Shown one piece after another: positions 9,296 through 17,040 of a stretch of DNA of 64,000 bases. A program made the position numbers and the translations under genes. Source of the DNA: JANLTP01 sp031363055 (GTDB taxonomy: Bacteria; Pseudomonadota; Gammaproteobacteria; Burkholderiales; Burkholderiaceae_E). The notes under the pieces are model-generated. The model was not told the DNA's origin. It was given only the letters and a program-made list of their open reading frames with translations, and did no database searches. Where the stretch lies: the NCBI GenBank assembly GCA_031363055.1, contig JANLTP010000019.1, positions 46,774-110,773 on the forward strand, in the 5' to 3' direction. Positions within the stretch are counted from its first letter, which is position 1; every line of letters begins with the position of its first letter.

Positions 9296-9957
9296 TCGGG
9301 ATAACCTAACTTCGGTTGGCCAAATCCTTCAGCGGCGCGCCAGCCCGGCAGCTTGGGCACCAGATTCACATACATGCTGCCCGGGTTGTATTTGAGTTCC
9401 TTGCTAGGATTGCGAGCCTGCCACTGGCTCATCAATTGAGGGCCGTTCTGATAGTTCTCGACCTTGCGCGCATAACGCGTCAAAGACTGCTGGCGCCAGC
9501 CAACCTTGCTGGCTTGCGGCCAGTACTTGTCGCCCAGTTCGATATTTTTGGCGACATCGAGCTTCCATAATTCATGGCCGAGAATGTCACCGAAGATATA
9601 CAGACGGCCGTTGACAATTTCCCACTCGCTCGGATCGCTGCCCAGCTTGATCGCGTAGGCAGCACCACTCGAACAAAAACCGCCGTACTGCGGTTCGTAC
9701 TTCGTCGAGTCCTTCAGGAACAGGCGCTTATGCTCCCAGCTCGAAAAATAGTAGGTTCGATCCGGCAGCATCACGGTAATGTCGTTCCGCCCGCGCACCG
9801 GTTTGCCCTGGGTAAAGTAGGCGACCGGATCGTAACCGAGCAACATCACCTCATCGGTCCTCGGGTTCGGTGTGGTGGCGTACAGGGTGCCACATGCCTG
9901 CAGGGCCAGCAGCAGCGCTAAAACCGCAAACAGGCGGGCGAAATTTTGAATCAACAT
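9292..9957 (-). CDS. YHS domain-containing lipoprotein
   Basis: 221 aa. The N-terminus ends in a lipobox (LLLALQAC), so it is probably a lipoprotein. The body contains a YHS-type domain: LLGYDPVAYFTQGKPVRG, then YYFSSWEHKRLFLKD, then YEPQYGGFCSSGAAYAIKLGSDP. Similar proteins occur widely in proteobacteria with no fixed function; YHS domains are often linked to metal binding or redox. Its stop codon overlaps that of the convergent ABC ATPase gene by 3 nt. Confidence 0.85.
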   Translation of the reverse strand: MLIQNFARLFAVLALLLALQACGTLYATTPNPRTDEVMLLGYDPVAYFTQGKPVRGRNDITVMLPDRTYYFSSWEHKRLFLKDSTKYEPQYGGFCSSGAAYAIKLGSDPSEWEIVNGRLYIFGDILGHELWKLDVAKNIELGDKYWPQASKVGWRQQSLTRYARKVENYQNGPQLMSQWQARNPSKELKYNPGSMYVNLVPKLPGWRAAEGFGQPKLGYPD

Positions 9958-10028
9958 ATAGCATTACTCCGCAACGGTTAGACGCGAGCCCAGCGACTCT
10001 GAGCGCGTACTTTAACAAATCGCTGCGG

Positions 10029-10532
10029 TCAAACAAGCACTCCCTCGAGTTGCAACAAGGACTGCTTGCGATCCAGGCCGCCGGCGTAGCCGGTCAATGC
10101 ACCACTCGCACCCAACACCCGGTGACAGGGTACGATCACCGAGATCGGGTTACGTCCAACGGCAGCGCCGACCGCGCGGACCGCGCTGGCGGCACCAATA
10201 CGATGGGCCAACTGGCCGTAGCTCGTGGTCTGTCCGAACTCGATTTGCTGCAATGCCTGCCAGACTCGCTGCTGAAATTCGGTGCCTTCAAACTGGACCG
10301 GCAGCTCGAACCGATGCCTCTCGCCGGCTTCATATTCCTGATATTGCCGCCGCAAGCGCACCAGCGCCGGTGCGGCTTCGTCATAACGCCATTCGGCCTT
10401 GGGGCCGTCGAAGTGTTTCTGGCCTTCAAAGTAAAAGCCGGTAATGTGCCCGGCTGCGCAGGCAATGAATGCCGGGCCGAGACGGGTTTGAAAACGAGCA
10501 TAGGAGATGTCACGGGCATTAGAGGGGTTCAT
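10029..10532 (-). CDS. ogt: Methylated-DNA-[protein]-cysteine S-methyltransferase
   Basis: 167 aa from the ATG at 10532, chosen because it forms an ATGA overlap with the stop of the upstream Ada/AlkA gene. The active-site motif PCHRV places the methyl-accepting cysteine at residue 136. It is preceded by the helix-turn-helix segment TSYGQLAHRIGAASAVRAVGAA with the arginine finger. The enzyme removes O6-methylguanine by irreversible transfer to its own cysteine. Overlap with the Ada/AlkA hybrid gene means the two alkylation-repair activities are made together. Confidence 0.95.
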   Translation of the reverse strand: MNPSNARDISYARFQTRLGPAFIACAAGHITGFYFEGQKHFDGPKAEWRYDEAAPALVRLRRQYQEYEAGERHRFELPVQFEGTEFQQRVWQALQQIEFGQTTSYGQLAHRIGAASAVRAVGAAVGRNPISVIVPCHRVLGASGALTGYAGGLDRKQSLLQLEGVLV

Positions 10533-11986
10533 GTCGCTTGATTCCATAGATGAATGACGGAATAGGCACGCCACGGCCGCCAGGCCTCGGCGATGGCTGC
10601 AGCCTGTTTCGGGCGAGTAACGCCCAAGGCTTTCATAACTACCAGATCGCTGGCCGGGAACGCGTCCGGCCAGGCTAACGCCCGCATGGCGATGTATTGC
10701 GCCGTCCAGTCTCCAATGCCCGGCAAACTGACCAGACGGGCCAAGGCGGCATCGACATCGGCGCCGGGCGCCAACGTCAGCTCGCCGCTATCGATCGCCT
10801 GCGCCAGCGCAATCAGACTACGAGCACGGCTGCTGATGATCCCGAGTTCCGCAATGTCGGAAACGCTGCAAGTCGCGATCCGCGGTGCGCTCGGAAAAAA
10901 GGCGCCGAGTCCGGCCACCGGCGTCGCGATATCCCAGGCACCGCCAAATCGTCTGGCGAATCGGCCCGCCAACGTACGGGCAGCCTTGACCGTGATCTGC
11001 TGACCGAGGACCGCCCGCACCGCCAGCTCGAAACCGTCCCAGGCGCCGGGCAGACGGATTCCAGGATTCATTTGCGCCAAATCACCGAGCGCTTGCGCGA
11101 CCAGATCCGGGCTGCAGTCGAGATCGAACACATGACGCAGGCGCCGCAGCACCTTCGAGACATGCGGCGCGAGACTGATCGATAACTCGACCTCGATCAG
11201 GCTGCGATCCTTGACCGGCCGGGCAATCAACCAGCCTTTGGCGGGAAATTCAACCGTTCGCGCATATTGATCGCCTTCAACGACTTCGACTGCGTCAACC
11301 GCCCGCGTCTTCAGAAAGCCAAGCAGGTGATCCCAGTCCAGCGGTGCCCGATAGGCCAAGCGGAAGGTCAGCCGATCGCTGGCCATCGGCCTGCCTTCGC
11401 GGCGCAATTGGCTGGGCGTCAGTCGATAACGCTCCTTGAACAGGGCATTGAATCGTCGCAGGCTGCGAAAGCCGGAGGCGAATGCAATCTCGGTGACCTC
11501 GAGCCGGGTATCGGTCAACAACTGTTTGGCCAACAGCATGCGGTGCGTCTGGGCGTACTCGATCGGGGACACACCGAAATGCTCGTTGAACACCCGCCGC
11601 AAATGACGATCCGTCGTGCCGAGTTTGCCGGCCAGATCGCGCAGCGATGACTGATCGAACTCGCCACTGTCCATGCTGAAGGCGGCGCGCTGTGCCAGCC
11701 GATTGCCAGCTTCGGTCGTTGCCCAACCGGGCGCCAACTCGGGCCGGCACTTCAGACAAGGGCGAAAACCAAAGGACTCGGCGGCGGCCGCACTGCGATG
11801 AAACGTACAGTTCTCGCGCTTCGGCATGCGGACCCGGCAGATCGGCCGGCAATAAATACGCGTCGATCGGACGGCGACAAAAAATCGGCCATCAAAGCGC
11901 TGGTCATGCGCCAGCATGGCGCGATAACAAGTATCGCCATCGAGCGCCACAGCCTGCGCAGTTTTAGGTTCTTCGGTTCGGTCCAT
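10529..11986 (-). CDS. alkA: Ada N-terminal domain / AraC / AlkA hybrid: DNA-3-methyladenine glycosylase 2
   Basis: 485 aa from the ATG at 11986. Residues 1-85 form the Ada methyl-phosphotriester domain, with the four zinc cysteines at 46, 50, 77 and 80, the same 4-27-3 spacing as E. coli Ada (38, 42, 69, 72). Then comes an AraC-type HTH (about 115-205), an AlkA N-terminal domain, and the HhH-GPD glycosylase (LPGIGDWTAQYIAMRAL, with the catalytic Asp in FPASDLVV). It should act both as a methylation-triggered activator and as a base-excision glycosylase. The MGMT domain of classical Ada is absent and supplied by the overlapping ogt gene. It was probably self-regulated by methyl transfer to the first zinc cysteines. 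Confidence 0.94.
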   Translation of the reverse strand: MDRTEEPKTAQAVALDGDTCYRAMLAHDQRFDGRFFVAVRSTRIYCRPICRVRMPKRENCTFHRSAAAAESFGFRPCLKCRPELAPGWATTEAGNRLAQRAAFSMDSGEFDQSSLRDLAGKLGTTDRHLRRVFNEHFGVSPIEYAQTHRMLLAKQLLTDTRLEVTEIAFASGFRSLRRFNALFKERYRLTPSQLRREGRPMASDRLTFRLAYRAPLDWDHLLGFLKTRAVDAVEVVEGDQYARTVEFPAKGWLIARPVKDRSLIEVELSISLAPHVSKVLRRLRHVFDLDCSPDLVAQALGDLAQMNPGIRLPGAWDGFELAVRAVLGQQITVKAARTLAGRFARRFGGAWDIATPVAGLGAFFPSAPRIATCSVSDIAELGIISSRARSLIALAQAIDSGELTLAPGADVDAALARLVSLPGIGDWTAQYIAMRALAWPDAFPASDLVVMKALGVTRPKQAAAIAEAWRPWRAYSVIHLWNQAT

Positions 11987-12107
11987 GGCGTTGATTATGA
12001 ACCTCGATGCAGCCCGACACTCGCCGTTTTCGGACACTTAAATGCATCCGAATCGCCAATTGCGTGTGAAAATCTGATTCTTGATCCCGACTGGCGCTTG
12101 CTGACGC

Positions 12108-13055
12108 ATGAACTCCGAAAACACTCCAAATTCTGCAGCCGGGTATCCGCGCGATCTGATCGGTTACGGTCAGCATCCACCGCAGGCAGACTGGCCCCAC
12201 CGTGCCCGAATCGCGGTTCAATTTGTCCTCAACTACGAAGAAGGCTCGGAGAACTCGGTGCTGCACGGAGATCCGGGGTCGGAGCAGTTTTTGTCGGAAA
12301 TCATCGGAGCAGCCGAATATCCGGCACGGCACCTATCGATGGAATCCATTTACGAATATGGTTCGAGAGTCGGCGTCTGGAGACTGCTGCGCGAATTCGA
12401 AAAACGTCGTATGCCGCTGACCGTGTTCGGTGTATCGATGGCGCTCGAGCGCCACCCGGAGTTGACTCAGGCGCTATGCGAATTGGGTCATGAAATCGCC
12501 TGCCATGGCTGGCGCTGGATTCATTACCAGCAAGTACCCGAAACGACCGAGCGCGAACATATGCAGCGCGGCACCGAGATCATTCGGCGTATGACCGCCG
12601 GCGCCTGGCCGCTGGGCTGGTACACCGGTCGCGACAGCCCGAACACCCGCCGATTGCTGCTTGATCACGGTGGCTTCGAATACGACAGCGATTATTACGG
12701 CGACGACCTGCCCTTTTATACCCACGTCACGCGCACCGACGGTTCAATCAGCCCCCACCTGATTGTGCCGTACACCCTGGACAGCAACGATATGCGCTTT
12801 GCGTCAGCGCAGGGATTTAACACCAGCGACCATTTTTTCCAGTACTTGAAAGACAGCTTTGACGTGTTGTATCAGGAAGGTGCTGAGACACCGAAAATGA
12901 TGTCGGTTGGCATGCATTGCCGGCTGTTGGGTCGCCCTGGGCGACTGCGCGGCCTGCAACGCTTTCTCGACTACGTCGAGCAACATGATCGCGTCTGGAT
13001 CTGTCGTCGAATCGATATCGCCCGACATTGGGCGGCGCGGTTTCCACCTCGCTAG
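12108..13055 (+). CDS. puuE: Allantoinase PuuE (polysaccharide deacetylase fold)
   Basis: 315 aa, close to the ~308 aa of PuuE. It has the NodB-like fold with the family-specific opening YPRDLIGYGQ ... FVLNYEEGSENSVLHGD, then GHEIACHGWRW and WYTGRDSPNTRRLL. PuuE hydrolyses allantoin to allantoate without the metal-dependent cyclic amidohydrolase fold of classical allantoinase. No other ureide or urate gene lies nearby, so the pathway context is missing and the specific substrate is inferred from sequence alone. It is divergent from the alkA hybrid. Confidence 0.85.
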   Translation: MNSENTPNSAAGYPRDLIGYGQHPPQADWPHRARIAVQFVLNYEEGSENSVLHGDPGSEQFLSEIIGAAEYPARHLSMESIYEYGSRVGVWRLLREFEKRRMPLTVFGVSMALERHPELTQALCELGHEIACHGWRWIHYQQVPETTEREHMQRGTEIIRRMTAGAWPLGWYTGRDSPNTRRLLLDHGGFEYDSDYYGDDLPFYTHVTRTDGSISPHLIVPYTLDSNDMRFASAQGFNTSDHFFQYLKDSFDVLYQEGAETPKMMSVGMHCRLLGRPGRLRGLQRFLDYVEQHDRVWICRRIDIARHWAARFPPR

Positions 13056-13082
13056 TGTCTGTCGTTGCCGTTGTGCGTGGGC

Positions 13083-13108
13083 AAAAAAAAGGCGAGTACG
13101 AACTCGCC
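13083..13108 (-). terminator. Rho-independent terminator
   Basis: GGCGAGT at 13091-13097 pairs with ACTCGCC at 13102-13108 around a 4-nt loop. On the minus strand the stem is followed by eight T residues (the A-tract 13083-13090). It should end transcripts coming from the LigAB/flavin reductase operon or from an unrecognised small RNA in the gap. Confidence 0.8.
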
Positions 13109-13308
13109 CTTAACGGAGACAACTAGTGAAACACTTCTCGCCAGACCCTTGCCGACTGACTGGACTGAACGTTAAAACGCCAAACAGCGGCTCTGTCAAC
13201 TTATCAGGTAACCGGACAAGCAAGGGTTTACGCGAAGTCATGAGTATCTGCCCGATTCGAAGGCTGTGCAAGCCGCATTGACCGGAAATGCAGAATTTCT
13301 TGAAACCG

Positions 13309-13336
13309 TTTGTAACTTGTTTGTAACTTGTTTGTA
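13309..13336. repeat. 11-bp tandem repeat, about 2.5 copies
   Basis: TTTGTAACTTG at 13309-13319 is repeated exactly at 13320-13330 and begun again at 13331 (TTTGTA). It lies 25-50 bp beyond the stop of the flavin reductase gene. No function is evident. Confidence 0.8.
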
Positions 13337-13361
13337 GTCAGGGTCTTTACATCAAAGCTTT

Positions 13362-13964
13362 TCAGGTCAGATGTTGACGGGATCGGACACTGGCCGCCAG
13401 TGCGTCGTCATCAAAGGTTTGACTGATCGCAAACTCACCCTTGCGAAACAATAACGGCGAACCCTCGACGCGAGCGCAGCGAATGACCGCGCCAATGAAC
13501 AGAACGTGATCGCCGAATTCGTGGGCAGACTGGGTCTCGCATTCGAACCAGGCCAACGCGCCATCGAGCAAGGGCACATCGTGCAGTCCGGGATGCAGCG
13601 GTACGTTTGCAAACCGGTCGGGTCGGCGCTGCGAGAATTGCCTTGCCAGACCGAGTTGATGCGACTCGAGCACATTGACCGCGAAATATCGGGCGCGTCG
13701 AAACACCGCCAAGCTGCTCGAATTCAGTCCCAGACTCCAGAGTACCAAGGGCGGGTCGAGCGACAACGTGTTGAAGCTGCTCGCCGTCAAGCCGACAGGT
13801 TCGTTGGCATCACTGAGGGTTGTTACGACCGTTACACCGGTGGCAAACATACCCAGGCAATCGCGAACGTGACGTCGATCCGCCACCTGCGGCGCGTGAT
13901 CCAACGGGTGCGATACCAATGTTTTCGGTGTGGGCTTATTCAATGTGCGGCTTTGAAGAAACAC
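13362..13964 (-). CDS. Flavin reductase (HpaC/RutF-like) family protein
   Basis: 200 aa with a GTG start. The FMN-binding split-barrel signature is clear: RHVRDCLGMFATGVTVVTT near residue 33, LTASSFNTLSLDPPLVLWSL, and ARYFAVNVLESHQ. The family reduces FMN/FAD with NAD(P)H, usually for a two-component monooxygenase. The start overlaps the 3' end of the LigB gene by 29 nt, so it is the last gene of a LigA-LigB-reductase operon. A partner aromatic hydroxylase is not seen in the window. Confidence 0.88.
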   Translation of the reverse strand: MFLQSRTLNKPTPKTLVSHPLDHAPQVADRRHVRDCLGMFATGVTVVTTLSDANEPVGLTASSFNTLSLDPPLVLWSLGLNSSSLAVFRRARYFAVNVLESHQLGLARQFSQRRPDRFANVPLHPGLHDVPLLDGALAWFECETQSAHEFGDHVLFIGAVIRCARVEGSPLLFRKGEFAISQTFDDDALAASVRSRQHLT

Positions 13965-14790
13965 CAGTCAGGTGATTGAGCGTCATAACCGCCACTGTAC
14001 AGCCAACCGCGAAAATTGGAATCGGTTGGTAGTGGCGAACGGTCCCGACGCCGCCGGCTGCGGCGGCCACGGCGATAAAGTTACGGATCTCGAAGCCGCC
14101 CTGCCCGGCGTCACGGTAGGTGTCGTGATCGCTGTACGACAGCAGCGCCTCACGATCATTGCGGCACCAACGATCCAGAAATTCGCTATCCCAGGCCTCA
14201 TTGATTTTTCCCGAGTCCGGCGTGGCGGGCCAATGTGATATTCCACCGGTACCCACCAGCGCCAATCGCTTCGGCGAGCGATCACAAGCGCGCCGCAATG
14301 CCGCCCCAAAGGCCCAGGCGCGCGCGAGCGGCGTCAACGGCGGCCCCTGACAGTTGATATTGACTGGGATGATGGGCAGATCGTAGGCGGGCGTCAAAAA
14401 ATGCAGCGGCACCATGATGCCGTGATCGAATTTCCATTCCTGCGCATACGCCAGGTCAACGTCCTGCATGATTTCGCGAATCAGATGTTCCGACAGCGCG
14501 GCGTCGCCAGGCACCTGAGTGCGCGGTATACCCAGCCAGGCCGGGTCTTCGATCGGCCCTTCGTAACTGTCGGCCATACCGATCGCGAACGCTGGCATAT
14601 TATTCATGAAAAAATTCGCGAAGTGTTCGGCTGCGACCACAATCAACGCGTCCGGCGCGCTGGCTCGCAGCTCCTCGCCCATCGCATAAAGCGCTGAATG
14701 CAGCGCGTCCTTGAGTTTGCGGTCAGCAAGCGCGGCGCGACCAACGATACCCGGCGCATGACTGCAGATACCCGCGAATACCAGGCTCAT
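13936..14790 (-). CDS. Class III extradiol ring-cleavage dioxygenase, beta subunit (LigB-like)
   Basis: 284 aa. The iron-ligand histidines fall in AGICSHAPG at the N-terminus and in a later LIVVAAEHFANFF block; HGIMVPLHFL and GTGGISHWPATPD also match the LigB superfamily. The enzyme cleaves protocatechuate-type (gallate, protocatechuate or methylgallate) rings next to the hydroxyl pair, using Fe(II). It overlaps the alpha-subunit gene by ATGA. Which substituted catechol it uses is not determined. Confidence 0.9.
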   Translation of the reverse strand: MSLVFAGICSHAPGIVGRAALADRKLKDALHSALYAMGEELRASAPDALIVVAAEHFANFFMNNMPAFAIGMADSYEGPIEDPAWLGIPRTQVPGDAALSEHLIREIMQDVDLAYAQEWKFDHGIMVPLHFLTPAYDLPIIPVNINCQGPPLTPLARAWAFGAALRRACDRSPKRLALVGTGGISHWPATPDSGKINEAWDSEFLDRWCRNDREALLSYSDHDTYRDAGQGGFEIRNFIAVAAAAGGVGTVRHYQPIPIFAVGCTVAVMTLNHLTGVSSKPHIE

Positions 14791-15113
14791 AAACCCGCCA
14801 CCTTGTCGTCGGTTGATGTGGTCATCGCGTAAATACCGGCGCGAACCGGCCCGTGACGACGAACGCCGTCGCGCATGGACTGCAGGTAGTCGGCCCAGGG
14901 CATACCGAGCACGGCCGCATAGTGCATAAGCAACTGGCCGTTGGCGCCCAATACATAAAGTCTTCCGATATCACCCTCCAAAATCGCCTGTCGTTCTTCA
15001 TCCGTCAACGCATAATCGCCAAGCAAGCAGGCCAAATCATCTCGAAAGCGGCGCTGAACAGCAGGCTCGCGATTCAAATGGTAGAGAAACTTCTGTACCT
15101 GATAAAGACTCAT
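14787..15113 (-). CDS. Class III extradiol dioxygenase, alpha subunit (LigA-like)
   Basis: 108 aa from the ATG at 15113. It matches the small helical LigA subunit: SLYQVQKFLYHLNREPAVQR, then LLGDYALTDEERQAILEGD, then GRLYVLGANGQLLMHYAAVLGM. In protocatechuate 4,5-dioxygenase this subunit caps the active site. Its TGA overlaps the LigB ATG. It is divergent from a ModA-like binding protein gene 53 bp away, and shared regulation is likely. Confidence 0.9.
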   Translation of the reverse strand: MSLYQVQKFLYHLNREPAVQRRFRDDLACLLGDYALTDEERQAILEGDIGRLYVLGANGQLLMHYAAVLGMPWADYLQSMRDGVRRHGPVRAGIYAMTTSTDDKVAGL

Positions 15114-15166
15114 TGCCAAGGCTCCCGATGAGCGGTATTTTAGAGCCATAACCAGGAAATTCACCC

Positions 15167-15886
15167 ATGTCTGCCAGTTCGGCAATGTCCGATGTCCATG
15201 TGCTCTCTTCAATGGCAACGCGAGAGACCCTGAACGAGCTGATCCGATTGTTCTCGCAGCGCACCGGGCGGCACATCAGCACAGAAAGCGCCGGCGGCGT
15301 CGATGTCCTGAAAAGGGTGCAAGCCGACGCGCAGACCGATCGCATTGATCTGGTAGTTCTGGCGTCGACCGCGATCGACCAGCTTGTCGCGCAAGGCAAG
15401 TTGCTGGCCGACACCCGACTGGAGTTTGTCAATTCGGGTATGGGTATGGCGGTCCGATCGGGCGCAATGCGACCCGATCTCGGTTCGGAACCAGCGCTTC
15501 GGGACGCACTGCTCGCGGCACCGTCGTTGGGCTACTCAACCGGGCCAAGTGGAACGTACTTGTTGAAGATGTTTCAGATGATGGGCATTTATGAAACCGT
15601 AAAGCCGCGAATAGTGCAGGCGCCGGCCGGAGTGCCGGTTGCAGCACTGATTGCCAGCGGCGAAGTCGCGCTCGGCTTCCAGCAAATCAGCGAGTTCATC
15701 AACGCGCCGGGAATCGAGCTGGTCGGACCGCTTCCAGCGACGTTGCAGATGGTGACCACATTCAGCGCGGCTGCGACCGTTCGGGCGCATAACCGCGATG
15801 TGGTTCGCGAATTGCTGGCGTTCATGAACCACCGCGAGGCCGACGCCATCAAACGACGTTTTGGTATGGAACCGGTGACTCGTTGA
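15167..15886 (+). CDS. ModA-like substrate-binding domain protein, no signal peptide
   Basis: 239 aa. It has the extracellular solute-binding fold of the molybdate/sulfate group: VLSSMATRETLNELIRLFSQRTG, IDLVVLAS, GYSTGPSGTYLLKMFQMMGIYE, and VALGFQQISEFINAPGIELVGPLP. No signal peptide is present at the chosen start, which has an AGGA ribosome site 8 nt upstream, so it is probably cytoplasmic. Its position divergent from LigAB suggests a role as an aromatic-compound sensor or carrier, but that is inference. Confidence 0.78.
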   Translation: MSASSAMSDVHVLSSMATRETLNELIRLFSQRTGRHISTESAGGVDVLKRVQADAQTDRIDLVVLASTAIDQLVAQGKLLADTRLEFVNSGMGMAVRSGAMRPDLGSEPALRDALLAAPSLGYSTGPSGTYLLKMFQMMGIYETVKPRIVQAPAGVPVAALIASGEVALGFQQISEFINAPGIELVGPLPATLQMVTTFSAAATVRAHNRDVVRELLAFMNHREADAIKRRFGMEPVTR

Positions 15887-15897
15887 ACTAAAGAACG

Positions 15898-15921
15898 AAA
15901 CAGACGCGCGCTGGTCTGTTT
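15898..15921. terminator. Bidirectional terminator-like hairpin
   Basis: AAACAGAC at 15898-15905 pairs with GTCTGTTT at 15914-15921 around an 8-nt loop. It lies exactly between the converging ModA-like gene and the SGNH hydrolase gene. The U-tract is short and lies inside the stem. Confidence 0.6.
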
Positions 15922-15926
15922 GGCTC

Positions 15927-16997
15927 CTAGTCGAACTTCGCCTTGTGCAGTGCCGCCGTCAGATCCGCATTCGGAAAATCCGTATTCGGAAGTCCAGCGA
16001 CCTGTGCAGTACTCGACCCGCCGGCCAGCCGATCCGCCAAAGCATGGGCGGCGATTCGATGTGCCGGCGGATGCCAATGAACCCGGTCCTTGGCGAACAA
16101 TTCACGATCGGCGAGCGGACCGAAGAGGTTCGCCGGGTCCAGCCAGAACACCCGGTTACCGAGGTACTCGCCCAGCAATTGCCTCAGTCCGCTGTCATCA
16201 TAGGCGGACACGCGCCCGTCCCCGAGTACTTGCACTCTGGGTATCATCAGTACCGGTATCCTGGCCACTTGCAGTGCCTGCAATGACTCTCCAAAGATCT
16301 GTGCGAATGACCTACGCCAGGCGGCCACTCGGGCCGGATCACGATTGGCGCTGGCTTCGTCCTCGGCATCGCTGAGCGCGCTTTGCAGTCGGATGTTTTC
16401 CGGCAAGAGTTTCGGGGTGATCTGTTCGCTCTTGTACTCATGCAAACGCGCAATCAGATAACTGCGCCGTGCCCAATCGCGCGGATGCTGACTATTCGCC
16501 TGCTGTGCCCGTCCCCAATCGCGCTCGTCTTCAAACTCGTTGGACATTCCGAAGTGAAAGATGACCAGATCCGGCGAATATTGCAGGGCGCGACGCAAGA
16601 CGAGCTGCTGTCGTCGTGCACCAAAGCCCGGTACTGCCAGATTGATCGACTCGACTCTGAATCCTCGTGCGCGCATCTGCTCACCCAATATCGCCGGGTA
16701 AGCTTCTTCCAACGAGGCTCCGCGCGCAATTGAATCACCGACAGTAATAATCCGAAAGGTCGCGGCTGGCTTCTCGCGCAGCATGTGTTGCTCATAAAAG
16801 CGCCGGCCACCGGCGCGCACAAATTGCACCGATCTGTCAGTTTCTACAAAACCACTATCCTGGTCAAAGCCGTATTGATAACGGCCACTGAAAAAATCGA
16901 CCATGGTGAATCGGATCAGCAGCTCCATACCGACCAAGGTCAACAACACAGCCCAAAACGCCGGCGTTGCAAACTTGCTCCATGAACGCGCTGACAT
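15927..16997 (-). CDS. SGNH/GDSL hydrolase family protein
   Basis: 356 aa from the ATG at 16997 (a TTG two codons upstream is also possible). A single N-terminal membrane segment (about 10-30) anchors a periplasmic SGNH domain: IITVGDSIARG (catalytic Ser), NLAVPGFGARRQQ (Gly), HFGMSNEFED (Asn) and DRVHWHPPAH (Asp/His). It follows the MBOAT gene by 36 bp. SGNH proteins paired with MBOAT acyltransferases commonly act on O-acetyl groups of exported polysaccharides. A 17-bp tandem repeat covers the gene junction and no Shine-Dalgarno sequence is seen. Confidence 0.85.
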   Translation of the reverse strand: MSARSWSKFATPAFWAVLLTLVGMELLIRFTMVDFFSGRYQYGFDQDSGFVETDRSVQFVRAGGRRFYEQHMLREKPAATFRIITVGDSIARGASLEEAYPAILGEQMRARGFRVESINLAVPGFGARRQQLVLRRALQYSPDLVIFHFGMSNEFEDERDWGRAQQANSQHPRDWARRSYLIARLHEYKSEQITPKLLPENIRLQSALSDAEDEASANRDPARVAAWRRSFAQIFGESLQALQVARIPVLMIPRVQVLGDGRVSAYDDSGLRQLLGEYLGNRVFWLDPANLFGPLADRELFAKDRVHWHPPAHRIAAHALADRLAGGSSTAQVAGLPNTDFPNADLTAALHKAKFD

Positions 16998-17000
16998 ATT

Positions 17001-17040
17001 CAAAACTGCAACCTATGCAAAACTGCAACCGATTCAAAAC
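17001..17040. repeat. 17-bp tandem repeat at the MBOAT/SGNH gene junction
   Basis: Units of 17 bp start at 17001, 17018 and 17035 and share CAAAACTG; the first two share CAAAACTGCAACC. They span the MBOAT stop codon (17034-17036) and the region just before the SGNH start (16997), where a ribosome site would be expected. Confidence 0.8.

Larger units (their letters stand above)
13056..13361. other. Intergenic region with terminator and short tandem repeats
   Basis: A 306-bp gap with no convincing gene. It holds a rho-independent terminator reading on the minus strand (13083-13108) and a short tandem repeat, TTTGTAACTTG twice plus TTTGTA, at 13309-13336. The terminator lies ~250 nt beyond the stop of the minus-strand flavin reductase, leaving room for a long 3' UTR or a small minus-strand RNA. 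Confidence 0.5.

Noticed and set aside
9870..10541. 223-codon plus-strand frame opposite ogt
   Set aside because: The opposite strand has the PCHRV active site of the methyltransferase; this frame is a shadow.
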